Assembly (NCBI GenBank): GCA_963753285.1
Contig: CAVWBT010000016.1
Coordinates: 186,001-250,000, forward strand
Length of the DNA: 64,000 bases
Origin: JAHEDH01 sp963753285
GTDB lineage: Bacteria; Actinomycetota; Acidimicrobiia; Spongiisociales; ZC4RG35
Direction of reading: 5' to 3'
Made by a program: the position numbers and the translations under genes. The notes beneath the pieces are model-generated. The model searched no databases. It worked only from the letters and a program-made list of their open reading frames with translations, and was not told where the DNA came from. Shown piece by piece: positions 48,517 to 57,061 of the stretch (position 1 is its first letter; each line of letters starts with the position of its first letter).

Positions 48517-50108
48517 CCGACCGCAATCCCGGGGAGGGGTCGAGCACCCACGAACTGGTCCTCGAACTGACGGGCGTGTCCCGTCAGTTCGGGGCGGTGC
48601 GTGCGCTCTCGGACGTCAGCTTCGAGTGTCGTGCCGGCGAGATCCATGCGCTCGTCGGCGAGAACGGCTCGGGCAAGTCGACCCTCCTCGGGATTGCATC
48701 CGGGTTCGTCGAGCCCGATCGTGGAAGCATTCGGATCGGGGGAGAACCCCTTCGAACCGACTCACCCGCCCAAGCGCGCAAGCTCGGCTTGGCGATGGCC
48801 TACCAGGACGGGTCCTCCGTGGGCGCCGAACCGGTCAAGAACAACTTGTACTTCGCTGCGCCTCCGGAGGACCGTCCGCCGTACTGGCGCCGCAAGAAGT
48901 GGGCACGCAGAGTGCTGGCCGACTTCGATCTCGACCTCGAGCTCTTCCCAGATGCTCCCACGGGCTTCCTCACGATGGCCGAACGCCAGCTGTTCGAGGT
49001 CGCGAAGGCGTTGGTGACCGATCCCAAGGTCCTGCTGCTCGATGAGCCGACCACGGCGCTCGGCCCTGACGAAGTCGCTGCGCTCCACCGAACCATCCTC
49101 GCCTGCCGAGATCGCGGAGTGGGGGTCGTGTACGTCAGCCATCGGCTCCCCGAGGTCCTCGAGGTGGTCGACCGCATCACCGTCCTCCGAGACGGCGAAC
49201 AGCAGGGCACCTTCGATGCGGCGGATGTCTCCGAGTCCGAGTTGGTCGACCGAATCGTCGGCCGCTCGTTCGAGGCGGCGTTCCCGCCGCCCGCTCCGAC
49301 GACACAGGAGCCCCATGACGTCCTGGTCGTCGATGGCCTGCAGGGGCAGGCGTTCGGCCCGGTCAGTTTCACACTCGAGAGTGGCGAGATCGTCGGCATC
49401 GCCGGCGCAGAAGGAAATGGGCAGGATCTGTTGTTCGACTGCCTGGCCGGACGCACCCCGCCGAGAGCGGGAAGGGTCGAGTGCGAAGGCATGGCACTGA
49501 CGCTCATATCGACGACCGAGGCCGTCGGGGCTGGTGTCATGCTGCTTCCCGGCGATCGGAAGCGTGCCGCCTTGATGGGTGTCTTGGGGGTCAAGACCAA
49601 CGCCACGATCCAGTCCCTCCGCAAGTTCTCCACGTTTGGGCTCCTCAGGCTGGGGGCGGAACGCAGGGCCGTCGAGTCGCTGGTGGAACAACTCGAGATC
49701 CGGACACCGTCACTCGACCAGCCGGTGGAGTTTCTCTCCGGCGGAAACCAACAGAAGGTGTCGGTGGCTCGGTCATTCCTGCTGGAACCTTCGGTGATCC
49801 TGGCGTACGAGCCGACCCAGGGGGTCGACGTCGGTTCTCGGTTCGACATCTACAAGGCCCTTCGCACACGCGCCGATGCCGGTGCGGCCCTCCTCGTCAA
49901 GTCGAGTGACCCGATCGAACTGGCCGGCTTCTGCGACCGGGTCCTCGTGATGTCGCGAGGCACGATCGTCGAAGAGATCCCCGGGGACGAACTCGACGAG
50001 GTCCGCATCGTCGAGGCGATCGTCAGGGGGCCGGGCATGTCGAAAGCCGCCCGGTCGCCTCTCGGTGTGGCCATGCCCAAAGCCCCGAGCGCGTTGGAGG
50101 GCTCATGA
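48513..50108 (+). CDS. Double-domain ABC transporter ATPase (RbsA/MglA type)
   Basis: A 531-residue fusion of two ATPase domains. The first has a complete Walker A (VGENGSGKSTLLGIA) and Walker B (LLLDEPTTALGPDE), but a degenerate signature (FLTMAERQLFEVAKALV). The second lacks a normal P-loop Lys (GIAGAEGNGQDLLFD) yet keeps the signature LSGGNQQKVSVARSFLL. This is the usual RbsA/MglA pattern. It energises the two permeases encoded on either side of it and overlaps both neighbours by four bases. Confidence 0.92.
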   Translation: MTDRNPGEGSSTHELVLELTGVSRQFGAVRALSDVSFECRAGEIHALVGENGSGKSTLLGIASGFVEPDRGSIRIGGEPLRTDSPAQARKLGLAMAYQDGSSVGAEPVKNNLYFAAPPEDRPPYWRRKKWARRVLADFDLDLELFPDAPTGFLTMAERQLFEVAKALVTDPKVLLLDEPTTALGPDEVAALHRTILACRDRGVGVVYVSHRLPEVLEVVDRITVLRDGEQQGTFDAADVSESELVDRIVGRSFEAAFPPPAPTTQEPHDVLVVDGLQGQAFGPVSFTLESGEIVGIAGAEGNGQDLLFDCLAGRTPPRAGRVECEGMALTLISTTEAVGAGVMLLPGDRKRAALMGVLGVKTNATIQSLRKFSTFGLLRLGAERRAVESLVEQLEIRTPSLDQPVEFLSGGNQQKVSVARSFLLEPSVILAYEPTQGVDVGSRFDIYKALRTRADAGAALLVKSSDPIELAGFCDRVLVMSRGTIVEEIPGDELDEVRIVEAIVRGPGMSKAARSPLGVAMPKAPSALEGS

Positions 50109-52573
50109 CCACCGAACCGATCGTCACCACCCGGGTCGACGCCGCACGCCAGTTGGTTCGCAAGGTCATGCGAGACGCACGCGACAAGAACAAGTGGCGC
50201 AAGGTGGTCAAGTTCCGGCTCTGGATGCCGGTTGCCCTGCAGGTGATCCTCATCGGTGGGCTGCTCTGGTACACCACCGGTCGATTCGAAGGATTCCTCA
50301 ACGAAGCGAACATCTTCAACATCCTGATCCTTGCGATGCCGCTCGCAATCGCCGCCATCGCACAGACCCACGCCATCCTGGTCGGGTATCTCGATCTCTC
50401 GGTCGGTGCGATGATCAGCTTCGGTGTGGTCGCGGCGTCGTTCCTGATCGGAGGTGAGGCCACGTCGACTGAGATCCTCATCGGCGTCCTCGCGATCCTC
50501 GGCGCAGGAGTCGTGTTGGGACTGGTCAACGCAGGCCTGATCAGGGGGGTGAAGATCCCGTCGATCATCGCCACGCTCGCCACGCTCAGCATCCTCGACG
50601 GCATCTCACTGACGCTCAGGCCAACCGCCCAGGGGATCATCAGCGCCGATCTCGCCTCGTTCCTGACCGCCCGGATCGGGCCGATCCCGATCGCGTTCAT
50701 CCTGATCGTGATCGGAGCGGCCTTCTTGGACCTGTGGCTGCATGCGTCGGGCTCCGGACTCCAGGTTCGATCGGTCGGGTATGACGAGCGGTCCGCCAAG
50801 CGTGGCGGCATCCCGACGAATTGGCTTCGTGTCCGGGCGCTGATGATCACCAGTGTCCTCGCCGCCGTTGCGTCGTTCTTCGTGATGGCGCGCTCTCCGA
50901 TCGGGAACGCCCAGATCGGTGCGCCGTTCGCCCTCAACAGCATCACCGCGGCCGTGCTGGGCGGGGCCTCACTCGCCGGCGGCCGCGCCACGTTCGTCGG
51001 CAGTGCGGTTGCGTCGGTCCTGCTGGCGCTGATCATCACCGTGCTCCCGTTCCTCGGTCTCTCGCCCGACGACGGGCTGATGATCATCGGGGTGCTCGTC
51101 CTCGCCGGGATCATCCTGTTCCAGGTCGGAGACCTCAAGGAGCTGGTCAAACGCAATTACAAGCGGGCTCGACGCCTCGTCATCGGAAGCCGCCCTCCCA
51201 AGGCAGCCGAGATCCCCAACGTCTATCCGAGCGGCATCGACTTCCGCGTCACCCCGACCAGCCGCACCCTGATCACGGGGGGCCACGTGCTCAGCATGGA
51301 CCCCGAGATCGGCGAGGTCGCTGGAGCCGACGTGCTGATCGAGGGCCGGGACATCGTCCAGATCGGGCACGGGCTCTCGGCAGCGGGCGCCGAGGTGCTC
51401 GACGCAACCGGCATGATCGTGATGCCCGGCTTCGTCGACACCCATCGACACATCTGGGAGGGACTGCTGCGGAACATCGGGACGGACGTTCCCCTCGAGG
51501 GTCGCACCAGCTACATGTCGCACGTCCTGCACAAGCTCGCCCCTGCCTACCGGCCGGAGGACGCGTACGCCGGCGATCTCGTATCGGCTCTCGGGGCGAT
51601 CGACGCCGGAATCACGACGTTGCTCGACTGGTCGCACATCCAGGCGTCACCTGAACACACCGACGCCGTGATACAAGCACTCCAGGACTCCGGTCTCCGG
51701 TCCGTCTTCGCCTACGGGTTCCCCTGGTGGGGCAAGTGGGAGGAGCGCCAACCGAGCTGGTTCGTGCGGGCGGCAAACGAGTATTTCACCAGCAAGGATC
51801 AACTGTTGACCCTGTCGCTCGCCGCTCCCGGTCCCGAGTTCACGGATTTCGAAGTGACACGGGATCACTGGAAGCTCGCCCGGGAGGCGGGAGCGCGGAT
51901 CACCACGCACGTCGGGGTCGGCTCCTACGGCCTGGACGGGAAGGTCCAGGAATTCGGCGAGGCGGGCCTGCTGGGGCCCGATACGACATACATCCACTGC
52001 ACGACGCTGAACCCGACCGAGATTCAGATGATCGTCGACACCGGAGGGTCGGTCTCGTTGGCGGCTCCGGTCGAGATGATGATGGGCCACGGCATGCCGC
52101 CGATCCAGAAGTTCCTCGATCGTGGGCTCCCTCCGAGTCTGTCCGTCGATGTCGAGACCAACGTCCCCGGTGACATGTTCAACCAGATGCGGTCCGTTCT
52201 GGCGCTCCAGCGGGCGAACGCCTCGAACGGCACTCGACCGGTCGGTGCCCGCGATGTCCTGTCGTGGGCGACGGTTGCGGGAGCGAAGGCGAACGGGCTC
52301 GAAGACAAGGTCGGAACGCTCACACCCGGCAGGCAGGCGGACGTCATCTTGTTGCGTACCGATCGGATCAACGTGACTCCGTTGAACGACCCGGCGACTG
52401 CAGTCGTGGCCGGCATGGACACGAGCAACGTCGACACGGTCATGATCGCAGGTCGTCTCATGAAGCGTGACGGTCGGCTGTTGCACGTCGATTGGCCGGC
52501 GGTGCGCAGGATGGTGGAATCCTCCCGTGAGCACGTGCTGCAGAGGTCCGGCTTCCGGCTCCCGAAGATCTGA
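50105..52573 (+). CDS. ABC permease fused to an amidohydrolase
   Basis: An 822-residue fusion. Residues about 40-350 are an RbsC-type permease (AQTHAILVGYLDLSVGAMIS; AVLGGASLAGGRATFVGSAV) with about nine helices. A basic linker (LVKRNYKRARRLVIGSRPP) leads to an amidohydrolase from about 385: GGHVLSMDPEIGEVAGADVL, metal ligands H-x-H in GFVDTHRHIWEG, His in ITTHVGVGS, His in YIHCTTLNP, and Asp in SLSVDVETNVPGD. The frame is continuous, with no stop or shift between domains. The permease C terminus faces the cytoplasm, so the enzyme would sit at the exit of the channel. It is a paralogue of the stand-alone enzyme at 44766. Confidence 0.9.
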   Translation: MTTEPIVTTRVDAARQLVRKVMRDARDKNKWRKVVKFRLWMPVALQVILIGGLLWYTTGRFEGFLNEANIFNILILAMPLAIAAIAQTHAILVGYLDLSVGAMISFGVVAASFLIGGEATSTEILIGVLAILGAGVVLGLVNAGLIRGVKIPSIIATLATLSILDGISLTLRPTAQGIISADLASFLTARIGPIPIAFILIVIGAAFLDLWLHASGSGLQVRSVGYDERSAKRGGIPTNWLRVRALMITSVLAAVASFFVMARSPIGNAQIGAPFALNSITAAVLGGASLAGGRATFVGSAVASVLLALIITVLPFLGLSPDDGLMIIGVLVLAGIILFQVGDLKELVKRNYKRARRLVIGSRPPKAAEIPNVYPSGIDFRVTPTSRTLITGGHVLSMDPEIGEVAGADVLIEGRDIVQIGHGLSAAGAEVLDATGMIVMPGFVDTHRHIWEGLLRNIGTDVPLEGRTSYMSHVLHKLAPAYRPEDAYAGDLVSALGAIDAGITTLLDWSHIQASPEHTDAVIQALQDSGLRSVFAYGFPWWGKWEERQPSWFVRAANEYFTSKDQLLTLSLAAPGPEFTDFEVTRDHWKLAREAGARITTHVGVGSYGLDGKVQEFGEAGLLGPDTTYIHCTTLNPTEIQMIVDTGGSVSLAAPVEMMMGHGMPPIQKFLDRGLPPSLSVDVETNVPGDMFNQMRSVLALQRANASNGTRPVGARDVLSWATVAGAKANGLEDKVGTLTPGRQADVILLRTDRINVTPLNDPATAVVAGMDTSNVDTVMIAGRLMKRDGRLLHVDWPAVRRMVESSREHVLQRSGFRLPKI

Positions 52574-52762
52574 TTCCCATGACGGATCGGCGTACGACGA
52601 TCTCTGCCACTCAGGAGTGATTCAGCCAATGAATATCGAACAATTCGCAACTCGAGGCGTTTTGAGTTGGACGAAAGCCGCGAAATGTCATATGGTGGGC
52701 GCCGAAGCGTGGGGAGAAGCCCTCGTTTCTGGTCCATTTCTCGCTAGCACACGAAAGAGCCG
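52574..52762 (+). promoter_or_regulatory. A/T-richer leader and promoter region of the sigma factor gene
   Basis: This 189-base region is more A/T-rich than the surroundings (AATGAATATCGAACAATTC). A TTGGAC (52667-52672) and TCATAT (52688-52693) pair with 15-base spacing is a weak promoter candidate. No small gene is supported. Confidence 0.35.
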
Positions 52763-53707
52763 ATGACTCTCGCATCGTCCCGATACTCGTCCCCGCTCGT
52801 TGATGAGCGCGGACGCCTGACAACCGACCTCACGGCCCAGTACCTCGACGAAATCGGACAGCACGAACTCCTCACAGCAGATGATGAGGTCGCGCTCGCC
52901 CAGACCATCGAGGCAGGCGAAGAGGCAGCCAAGCTGCTCGAAGCCGGCGTCGACGACCCCAAGGAGCGGGTCCGACTGCGCCGTCTCGTGCGCGAAGGTC
53001 AGCGTGCCAAAGACCGCTTCGTCTCGGCCAACCTGCGGTTGGTCATCTCGAACGCTCGAAAGTATGCGTCTTCGAAGATCGAGCTCCTCGATCTCATCCA
53101 GGAAGGGAATCTGGGCCTGATCCGGGCCGTAGAGAAGTTCGACTGGCGCAAGGGCTTCAAGTTCTCGACGTACGCCACCTGGTGGATCCGTCAGGCGATG
53201 ACTCGGGGAATCGCCATGCACAGCCGGACGATCCGTGTTCCGGTCCACATGCACGATCTCGAGCTCCAGGTTCGAAAGACGACCGCCCGGCTCGAGTCCG
53301 AGTTCGGCCGGCCGCCGAGTGATGCCGAGATCGCCGAGCATTCCGGGCTCGACCAGGACCAGGTGCAGAAGGTCCGTGAGCTGGTCGGAACGGTCTCGAT
53401 GGAGACGCCGATCGGCGAAGATGGCTCTGCAGAGCTCGGCGACCTGATCCCCGACGACGACACGCCGTCTCCCGAAGACCTGGCGACGGCGCGTGACGAA
53501 GCCGATCAGGTGCTCGCGGCACTGGCTCACCACCTGTCCGAACGGCAGGCCAGGATCCTCATCTTCCGATACGGGCTCGACGGCAACCCGCCACGAACGC
53601 TCGACGAGATCGGCGAGATGTTCGACCTGACCCGTGAGCGCATCCGCCAGCTCGAGAAGCGGGCGCTCTCGAAGCTGCGCCACCCGTCGGTGTCGCTGCT
53701 TCGCTGA
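52763..53707 (+). CDS. RNA polymerase sigma-70 factor, group 2 (RpoD-like)
   Basis: A 314-residue sigma factor. Region 1.2 (DLTAQYLDEIGQHELLTADD), region 2 (RFVSANLRLVISNARKYASS, LLDLIQEGNLGLIRAVEKFD, FKFSTYATWWIRQAMTRGI), region 3 and region 4 (LDEIGEMFDLTRERIRQLEK) are complete, but region 1.1 is missing, as in nonessential group-2 (HrdB/SigB-like) factors. It likely serves stationary-phase or stress genes. The gene stands alone and is closed by a strong terminator. Confidence 0.93.
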   Translation: MTLASSRYSSPLVDERGRLTTDLTAQYLDEIGQHELLTADDEVALAQTIEAGEEAAKLLEAGVDDPKERVRLRRLVREGQRAKDRFVSANLRLVISNARKYASSKIELLDLIQEGNLGLIRAVEKFDWRKGFKFSTYATWWIRQAMTRGIAMHSRTIRVPVHMHDLELQVRKTTARLESEFGRPPSDAEIAEHSGLDQDQVQKVRELVGTVSMETPIGEDGSAELGDLIPDDDTPSPEDLATARDEADQVLAALAHHLSERQARILIFRYGLDGNPPRTLDEIGEMFDLTRERIRQLEKRALSKLRHPSVSLLR

Positions 53708-53724
53708 CACGATGATCTGAAAGC

Positions 53725-53757
53725 AACAGGGGCCCCGCCGGCGGCGGGGCCCCTGTT
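53725..53757. terminator. Strong bidirectional hairpin terminator
   Basis: AACAGGGGCCCCGCC (53725-53739) and GGCGGGGCCCCTGTT (53743-53757) make a perfect 15-bp stem with a 3-base loop, 18 bases after the sigma factor stop. It is also 17 bases past the stop of the minus-strand ORF 53774-54025. There is only a short T-containing tail on each side. Confidence 0.85.
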
Positions 53758-53773
53758 CGTTGCGGAGGGATGT

Positions 53774-54025
53774 TCAGCTCTTCGGGTGCATGCCCGTCTG
53801 CTGGCCGGCCTGCCGGATCGTGTCGCGGGGCGCTGTCCCATCCTCGAGTCGAGCCGGATCGAGTCCGTCCCATGATCCTCCGGAGGTCTGGGACGAGTCG
53901 GCCCGCTCCTCTGAGCGAGTCCATTCGCCGAAGACGGAACTCGCTGCCGGTGGATGCCCGATCTCTAGGTTTGCGCGGTTCTGTCGGATGGCTTCTGGCA
54001 TGGTCGTTGCAGTCATGAGGTTCAT
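53774..54025 (-). CDS. Hypothetical protein of 83 residues
   Basis: A hydrophilic protein starting MNLMTATTMPEAIRQN and ending RQAGQQTGMHPKS, with no membrane segment or known motif. No clear SD is seen at ATG 54025 or ATG 54016. Support comes from protein-like residue use and from the terminator that ends right behind its stop. It is the only gene candidate between the sigma factor and the lipoprotein gene. Confidence 0.45.
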   Translation of the reverse strand: MNLMTATTMPEAIRQNRANLEIGHPPAASSVFGEWTRSEERADSSQTSGGSWDGLDPARLEDGTAPRDTIRQAGQQTGMHPKS

Positions 54026-54068
54026 GGACAGGGGGTACCCCGAACACGACCTCGGCAATCATCTGCTC

Positions 54069-55223
54069 TCAGCCTCCCGACGGTTCCCTCGTCCAGACGG
54101 CCATGTCCCAGTTGGTGTAGGTCGTAGACGTCCCGTCGAGTTGGTGGACCACGACGCCCTCATCGGTGGGGAGCGAGAAGGCGGCCGAGTCGCCTGCCCA
54201 CAGCGAGATCGTCCGGTCGTACTGATCCCAGAATGGCAGGTAGGCCGCCGCGAACTCCGAGCTGGGTCGGAACGGCTCGTACTCCGTCGTGTCGCCTCCG
54301 GTCCACGTGAACGGTGTCAGCGTTTCGTCGGCGTCACGCTCTGTCCACAGGAGTGTCGACCCGTCCGGACTCCACTGCACCAGATCGATGCTGCCCTTCC
54401 CGAGCGTCGCACGAGTCTCTCCATCCCACCCGATCACATCGATCCGCTGCGTCCCCGCAACCCCGACGGCCAGCGCCAGTGCGTCATCGGTCGAGAAGAG
54501 CCGGACAGGCCCGTCGACCTCCGCAAGTGTGACGCGAGTCTCGTCGACCGGGTCGATCAGCACGACCTCGGAGGACGCCGCCTGAAAGCCGACCGGCACG
54601 ATCGGGGAGGCGACGGTAGGCCCGACGCCGATGGCGACCACGATGCCTTCCTCGGACCAGATCGGAGCGGGGAATCCGCCGCTCTGCTGACGAAGCTCCC
54701 GCACCTCTCCGGTTGCGGCATCGATGATCCGCAGCACCGTCCCGGCCACGTGAGCGATCAGGCGGGTCCCATCCGGAGACCAGTCGAAGAAGAACGGGGG
54801 AGGGCTCTCGACGGTGGTCAGCTCCTCGGTTTCGATATCGATGAGCCCGAAGAGCAGCCCGCCACCCCCCGGAGCGTTCCCGAGGAGCGCAACACGGTCG
54901 CCCGTGGGGCTCCATGCGTAGAAGAAGGGGACCGTGGGGGTGTCGAGATCGACACGAGTCTCACCGTCGATCACCGCATCGACGGAGGGAGGGGTGCGCT
55001 CGATCCTGGTCCATATCAGCGTCCCGTCAGGAGCCGGTGTGACCTGACTGACGTTCCCGGTCACGTCCACATCGCTGAACTCGCCGTCGGCGAGGATGCT
55101 GATGGCGTCGTCGTTCCACAGCACCAATCGTCCGGGCCCCTCGGCCGCGACCTCGGCACCGTCGCCACATGATGCGACCAGGAGCGCGATGATGGCGGCG
55201 AAAGCGATCGAACGGTGGCGCAT
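54069..55223 (-). CDS. PD40/WD40-like beta-propeller lipoprotein
   Basis: A 384-residue exported protein with lipobox LLVASCGD. The mature part repeats the motif pattern W-S-P-x-G/D-x-x-x-L/I (YAWSPTGDRVALLG, FDWSPDGTRLIAHV, VQWSPDGSTLLWTE) typical of PD40/TolB-like propellers. It may bind protein or sugar at the cell surface. ATG 55223 is chosen because it starts the signal peptide (RHRSIAFAAIIALLV). No neighbour gives a clue to its role. Confidence 0.82.
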   Translation of the reverse strand: MRHRSIAFAAIIALLVASCGDGAEVAAEGPGRLVLWNDDAISILADGEFSDVDVTGNVSQVTPAPDGTLIWTRIERTPPSVDAVIDGETRVDLDTPTVPFFYAWSPTGDRVALLGNAPGGGGLLFGLIDIETEELTTVESPPPFFFDWSPDGTRLIAHVAGTVLRIIDAATGEVRELRQQSGGFPAPIWSEEGIVVAIGVGPTVASPIVPVGFQAASSEVVLIDPVDETRVTLAEVDGPVRLFSTDDALALAVGVAGTQRIDVIGWDGETRATLGKGSIDLVQWSPDGSTLLWTERDADETLTPFTWTGGDTTEYEPFRPSSEFAAAYLPFWDQYDRTISLWAGDSAAFSLPTDEGVVVHQLDGTSTTYTNWDMAVWTREPSGG

Positions 55224-55281
55224 CGTCGGAGCGTAGGGCAGGGTCGGGCACACCGGACATGTGATGGAGCGTCGCCATCGG

Positions 55282-55287
55282 TAGCCT
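55282..55287 (+). promoter_or_regulatory. Leaderless -10 box of the second lrp gene
   Basis: TAGCCT, seven bases, then GTG 55295; no SD is present. Confidence 0.6.
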
Positions 55288-55294
55288 CTCTCCC

Positions 55295-55792
55295 GTGGCA
55301 CGACAACCGACTGCGCCTGCATATGCGCTCGACGCTCTCGACAGACAGATCATCGAGTTGTGGCGCGCCGAGCCCCGCATCGGGGTACTCGAGACCTCAC
55401 GTCGTCTCGAAGTCGCCCGTGGCACCGTTCAGGCCCGCATCGACAAGATGCTCGAAGCCGGCGTCATCGCCGGTTTCGGTCCCGAACTCGATCTGACGAA
55501 GCTCGGCTTCTCAGTGCTCGGGTTCACGACCATCGAAGTCGCGCAGGGCAGGACGGACGAGGTGATCGCACACCTGGCCACCATCCCCTCGGTGCTCGAG
55601 GCGCATTCGATCGCCGGCCAGGGAGATCTGCTGGTCCGCATCGCCGCAACGACAAACGAGGAACTCATGGCCGTGCTGCAGCAGATCCTCCAGTCACCGG
55701 CCGTCGATCGGGCGTCCACGGCGATCGCGCTCGCAAACCACATCGCCTTTCGGACGTCACCGCTGCTCGCTCAGCTCACGGCAGGGGACTGA
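55295..55792 (+). CDS. Lrp/AsnC family transcriptional regulator
   Basis: A 165-residue regulator: HTH ALDALDRQIIELWRAEPRIG, TSRRLEVARGTVQARIDKML, then a RAM domain (EAHSIAGQGDLLVRIAATTN). GTG 55295 is set by the leaderless promoter. The 3' end overlaps the convergent fumarylacetoacetase gene by 17 bases, a hint that it may regulate tyrosine or other aromatic amino-acid breakdown. Confidence 0.9.
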   Translation: MARQPTAPAYALDALDRQIIELWRAEPRIGVLETSRRLEVARGTVQARIDKMLEAGVIAGFGPELDLTKLGFSVLGFTTIEVAQGRTDEVIAHLATIPSVLEAHSIAGQGDLLVRIAATTNEELMAVLQQILQSPAVDRASTAIALANHIAFRTSPLLAQLTAGD

Positions 55793-56999
55793 GCAGACCG
55801 ACGCTGCCGCGCACCTCGCCGAGCGAGGCGGTGATACCACCGCCGAGGTGGGCTGCGGCAGTGATCACGACTTCGTCACCGTCTTCGAGGAACGTCGAAT
55901 CCCTCCCGCCGATCCTGATCGGCGAAGAACCGTTGTCCGTGATCTCGACCAGCGACCCGTAGGAGCCGATGTCGTCGCCCGAGATCGTTCCCGTTGCGAT
56001 GAAGTCGCCGGCTCTGATGGGAGCGCCGTTGGATGTCATATGGGCGATCTGTTGGGGAGCGGTCCAGTAGAGCGTCGAAGCGTTCGTGCTCGAAAGGCGC
56101 ACGGGTCTCTCGCCTGTCCGCTTCAGCCAGGCATCGAAGCCGATGTCGAGCGCCCACGGCTCGTCGACGCGGAGATGTGGTGCCGGTTCGGGCTCCTGGG
56201 GAGGCGCTGCGACCCTGGCGTCGTCGATCGCCGCCATCGGGAGCACCCACGCCGACACCGATGTTGCGAACGACTTCCCGAGGAACGGGCCGAGCGGGCG
56301 GTATTCGAACGCCTGGATGTCGCGGGCACTCCAATCGTTGACGGCGACCACTCCGAACAGATGCTCGTGCGCCGAGCCGGTCCGGACCAACGTGCCTGCG
56401 TCGGTGGGGTTGCCGAGCACGAAACCCAGTTCGATCTCGATGTCGAGCCGCTGCGACGGCGTGAATGCAGGCCCATGCGACGTCTCGATCATCCCGTGGG
56501 GTCGCCTGATATCTGTGCCGGACACCACCACCGTCCCGGATCGTCCGTGGTATCCGACAGGGATGTGCCGCCAGTTCGACAGGAGCGGCTCGGAATCGGG
56601 GCGGAAGATCCGGCCGAGGTTCTCGGCGTGCTGCCGTGAGCTGTAGAAGTCGACGAAGTCTCCGACCTGCCACGGGAGGTGGAGGTGAACGTCACGCCGC
56701 TCGGCCAGAAGCGGGGCGACCCGCGGTTCGTGGACCCGGTCGCTCAACAGCTCGACGATGCGTTCGCGCACCGAGTTCCAGACCTCGGGCGTCTGGGAGA
56801 GGAGGGGGTTGAGCGCACCACCCATGAGCACCTCGGGTTCGGTCACGCCCCTGAACAGACCGACGTTGGCGGCTCGATGGAGGTCGAGCACCCAGCGTCC
56901 CACCGCCACTCCGAGGTGACGATTGCCTCCGGTCGAGAACACTCCGTAGGGGAGCGCCGTGACCGACCATTCACCCGGACCGATCTCGACCCACGTCAC
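55776..56999 (-). CDS. fahA: Fumarylacetoacetase
   Basis: A 407-residue hydrolase of the last step of tyrosine breakdown. DFVDFYSSRQHAENLGRIFR, YHGRSGTVVVSGTDIRRP, LDIEIELGFVLGNPTDAG, VNDWSARDIQAFEYRPLGPF and GDFIATGTISG are the classic family blocks with the metal and substrate ligands. The start is GTG 56999. No homogentisate dioxygenase is next to it. It is divergent from an SDR gene. Confidence 0.92.
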   Translation of the reverse strand: MTWVEIGPGEWSVTALPYGVFSTGGNRHLGVAVGRWVLDLHRAANVGLFRGVTEPEVLMGGALNPLLSQTPEVWNSVRERIVELLSDRVHEPRVAPLLAERRDVHLHLPWQVGDFVDFYSSRQHAENLGRIFRPDSEPLLSNWRHIPVGYHGRSGTVVVSGTDIRRPHGMIETSHGPAFTPSQRLDIEIELGFVLGNPTDAGTLVRTGSAHEHLFGVVAVNDWSARDIQAFEYRPLGPFLGKSFATSVSAWVLPMAAIDDARVAAPPQEPEPAPHLRVDEPWALDIGFDAWLKRTGERPVRLSSTNASTLYWTAPQQIAHMTSNGAPIRAGDFIATGTISGDDIGSYGSLVEITDNGSSPIRIGGRDSTFLEDGDEVVITAAAHLGGGITASLGEVRGSVGLLSPLP

Positions 57000-57048
57000 G
57001 TTCTCGATGTTCCTGTGCAGTTCATCCCCTGCGACGATACGCCGGGTC

Positions 57049-57054
57049 TACAGT
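57049..57054 (+). promoter_or_regulatory. Leaderless -10 box of the SDR gene
   Basis: TACAGT lies exactly seven bases before GTG 57062, with no SD. Confidence 0.6.
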
Positions 57055-57061
57055 CGGTGTC

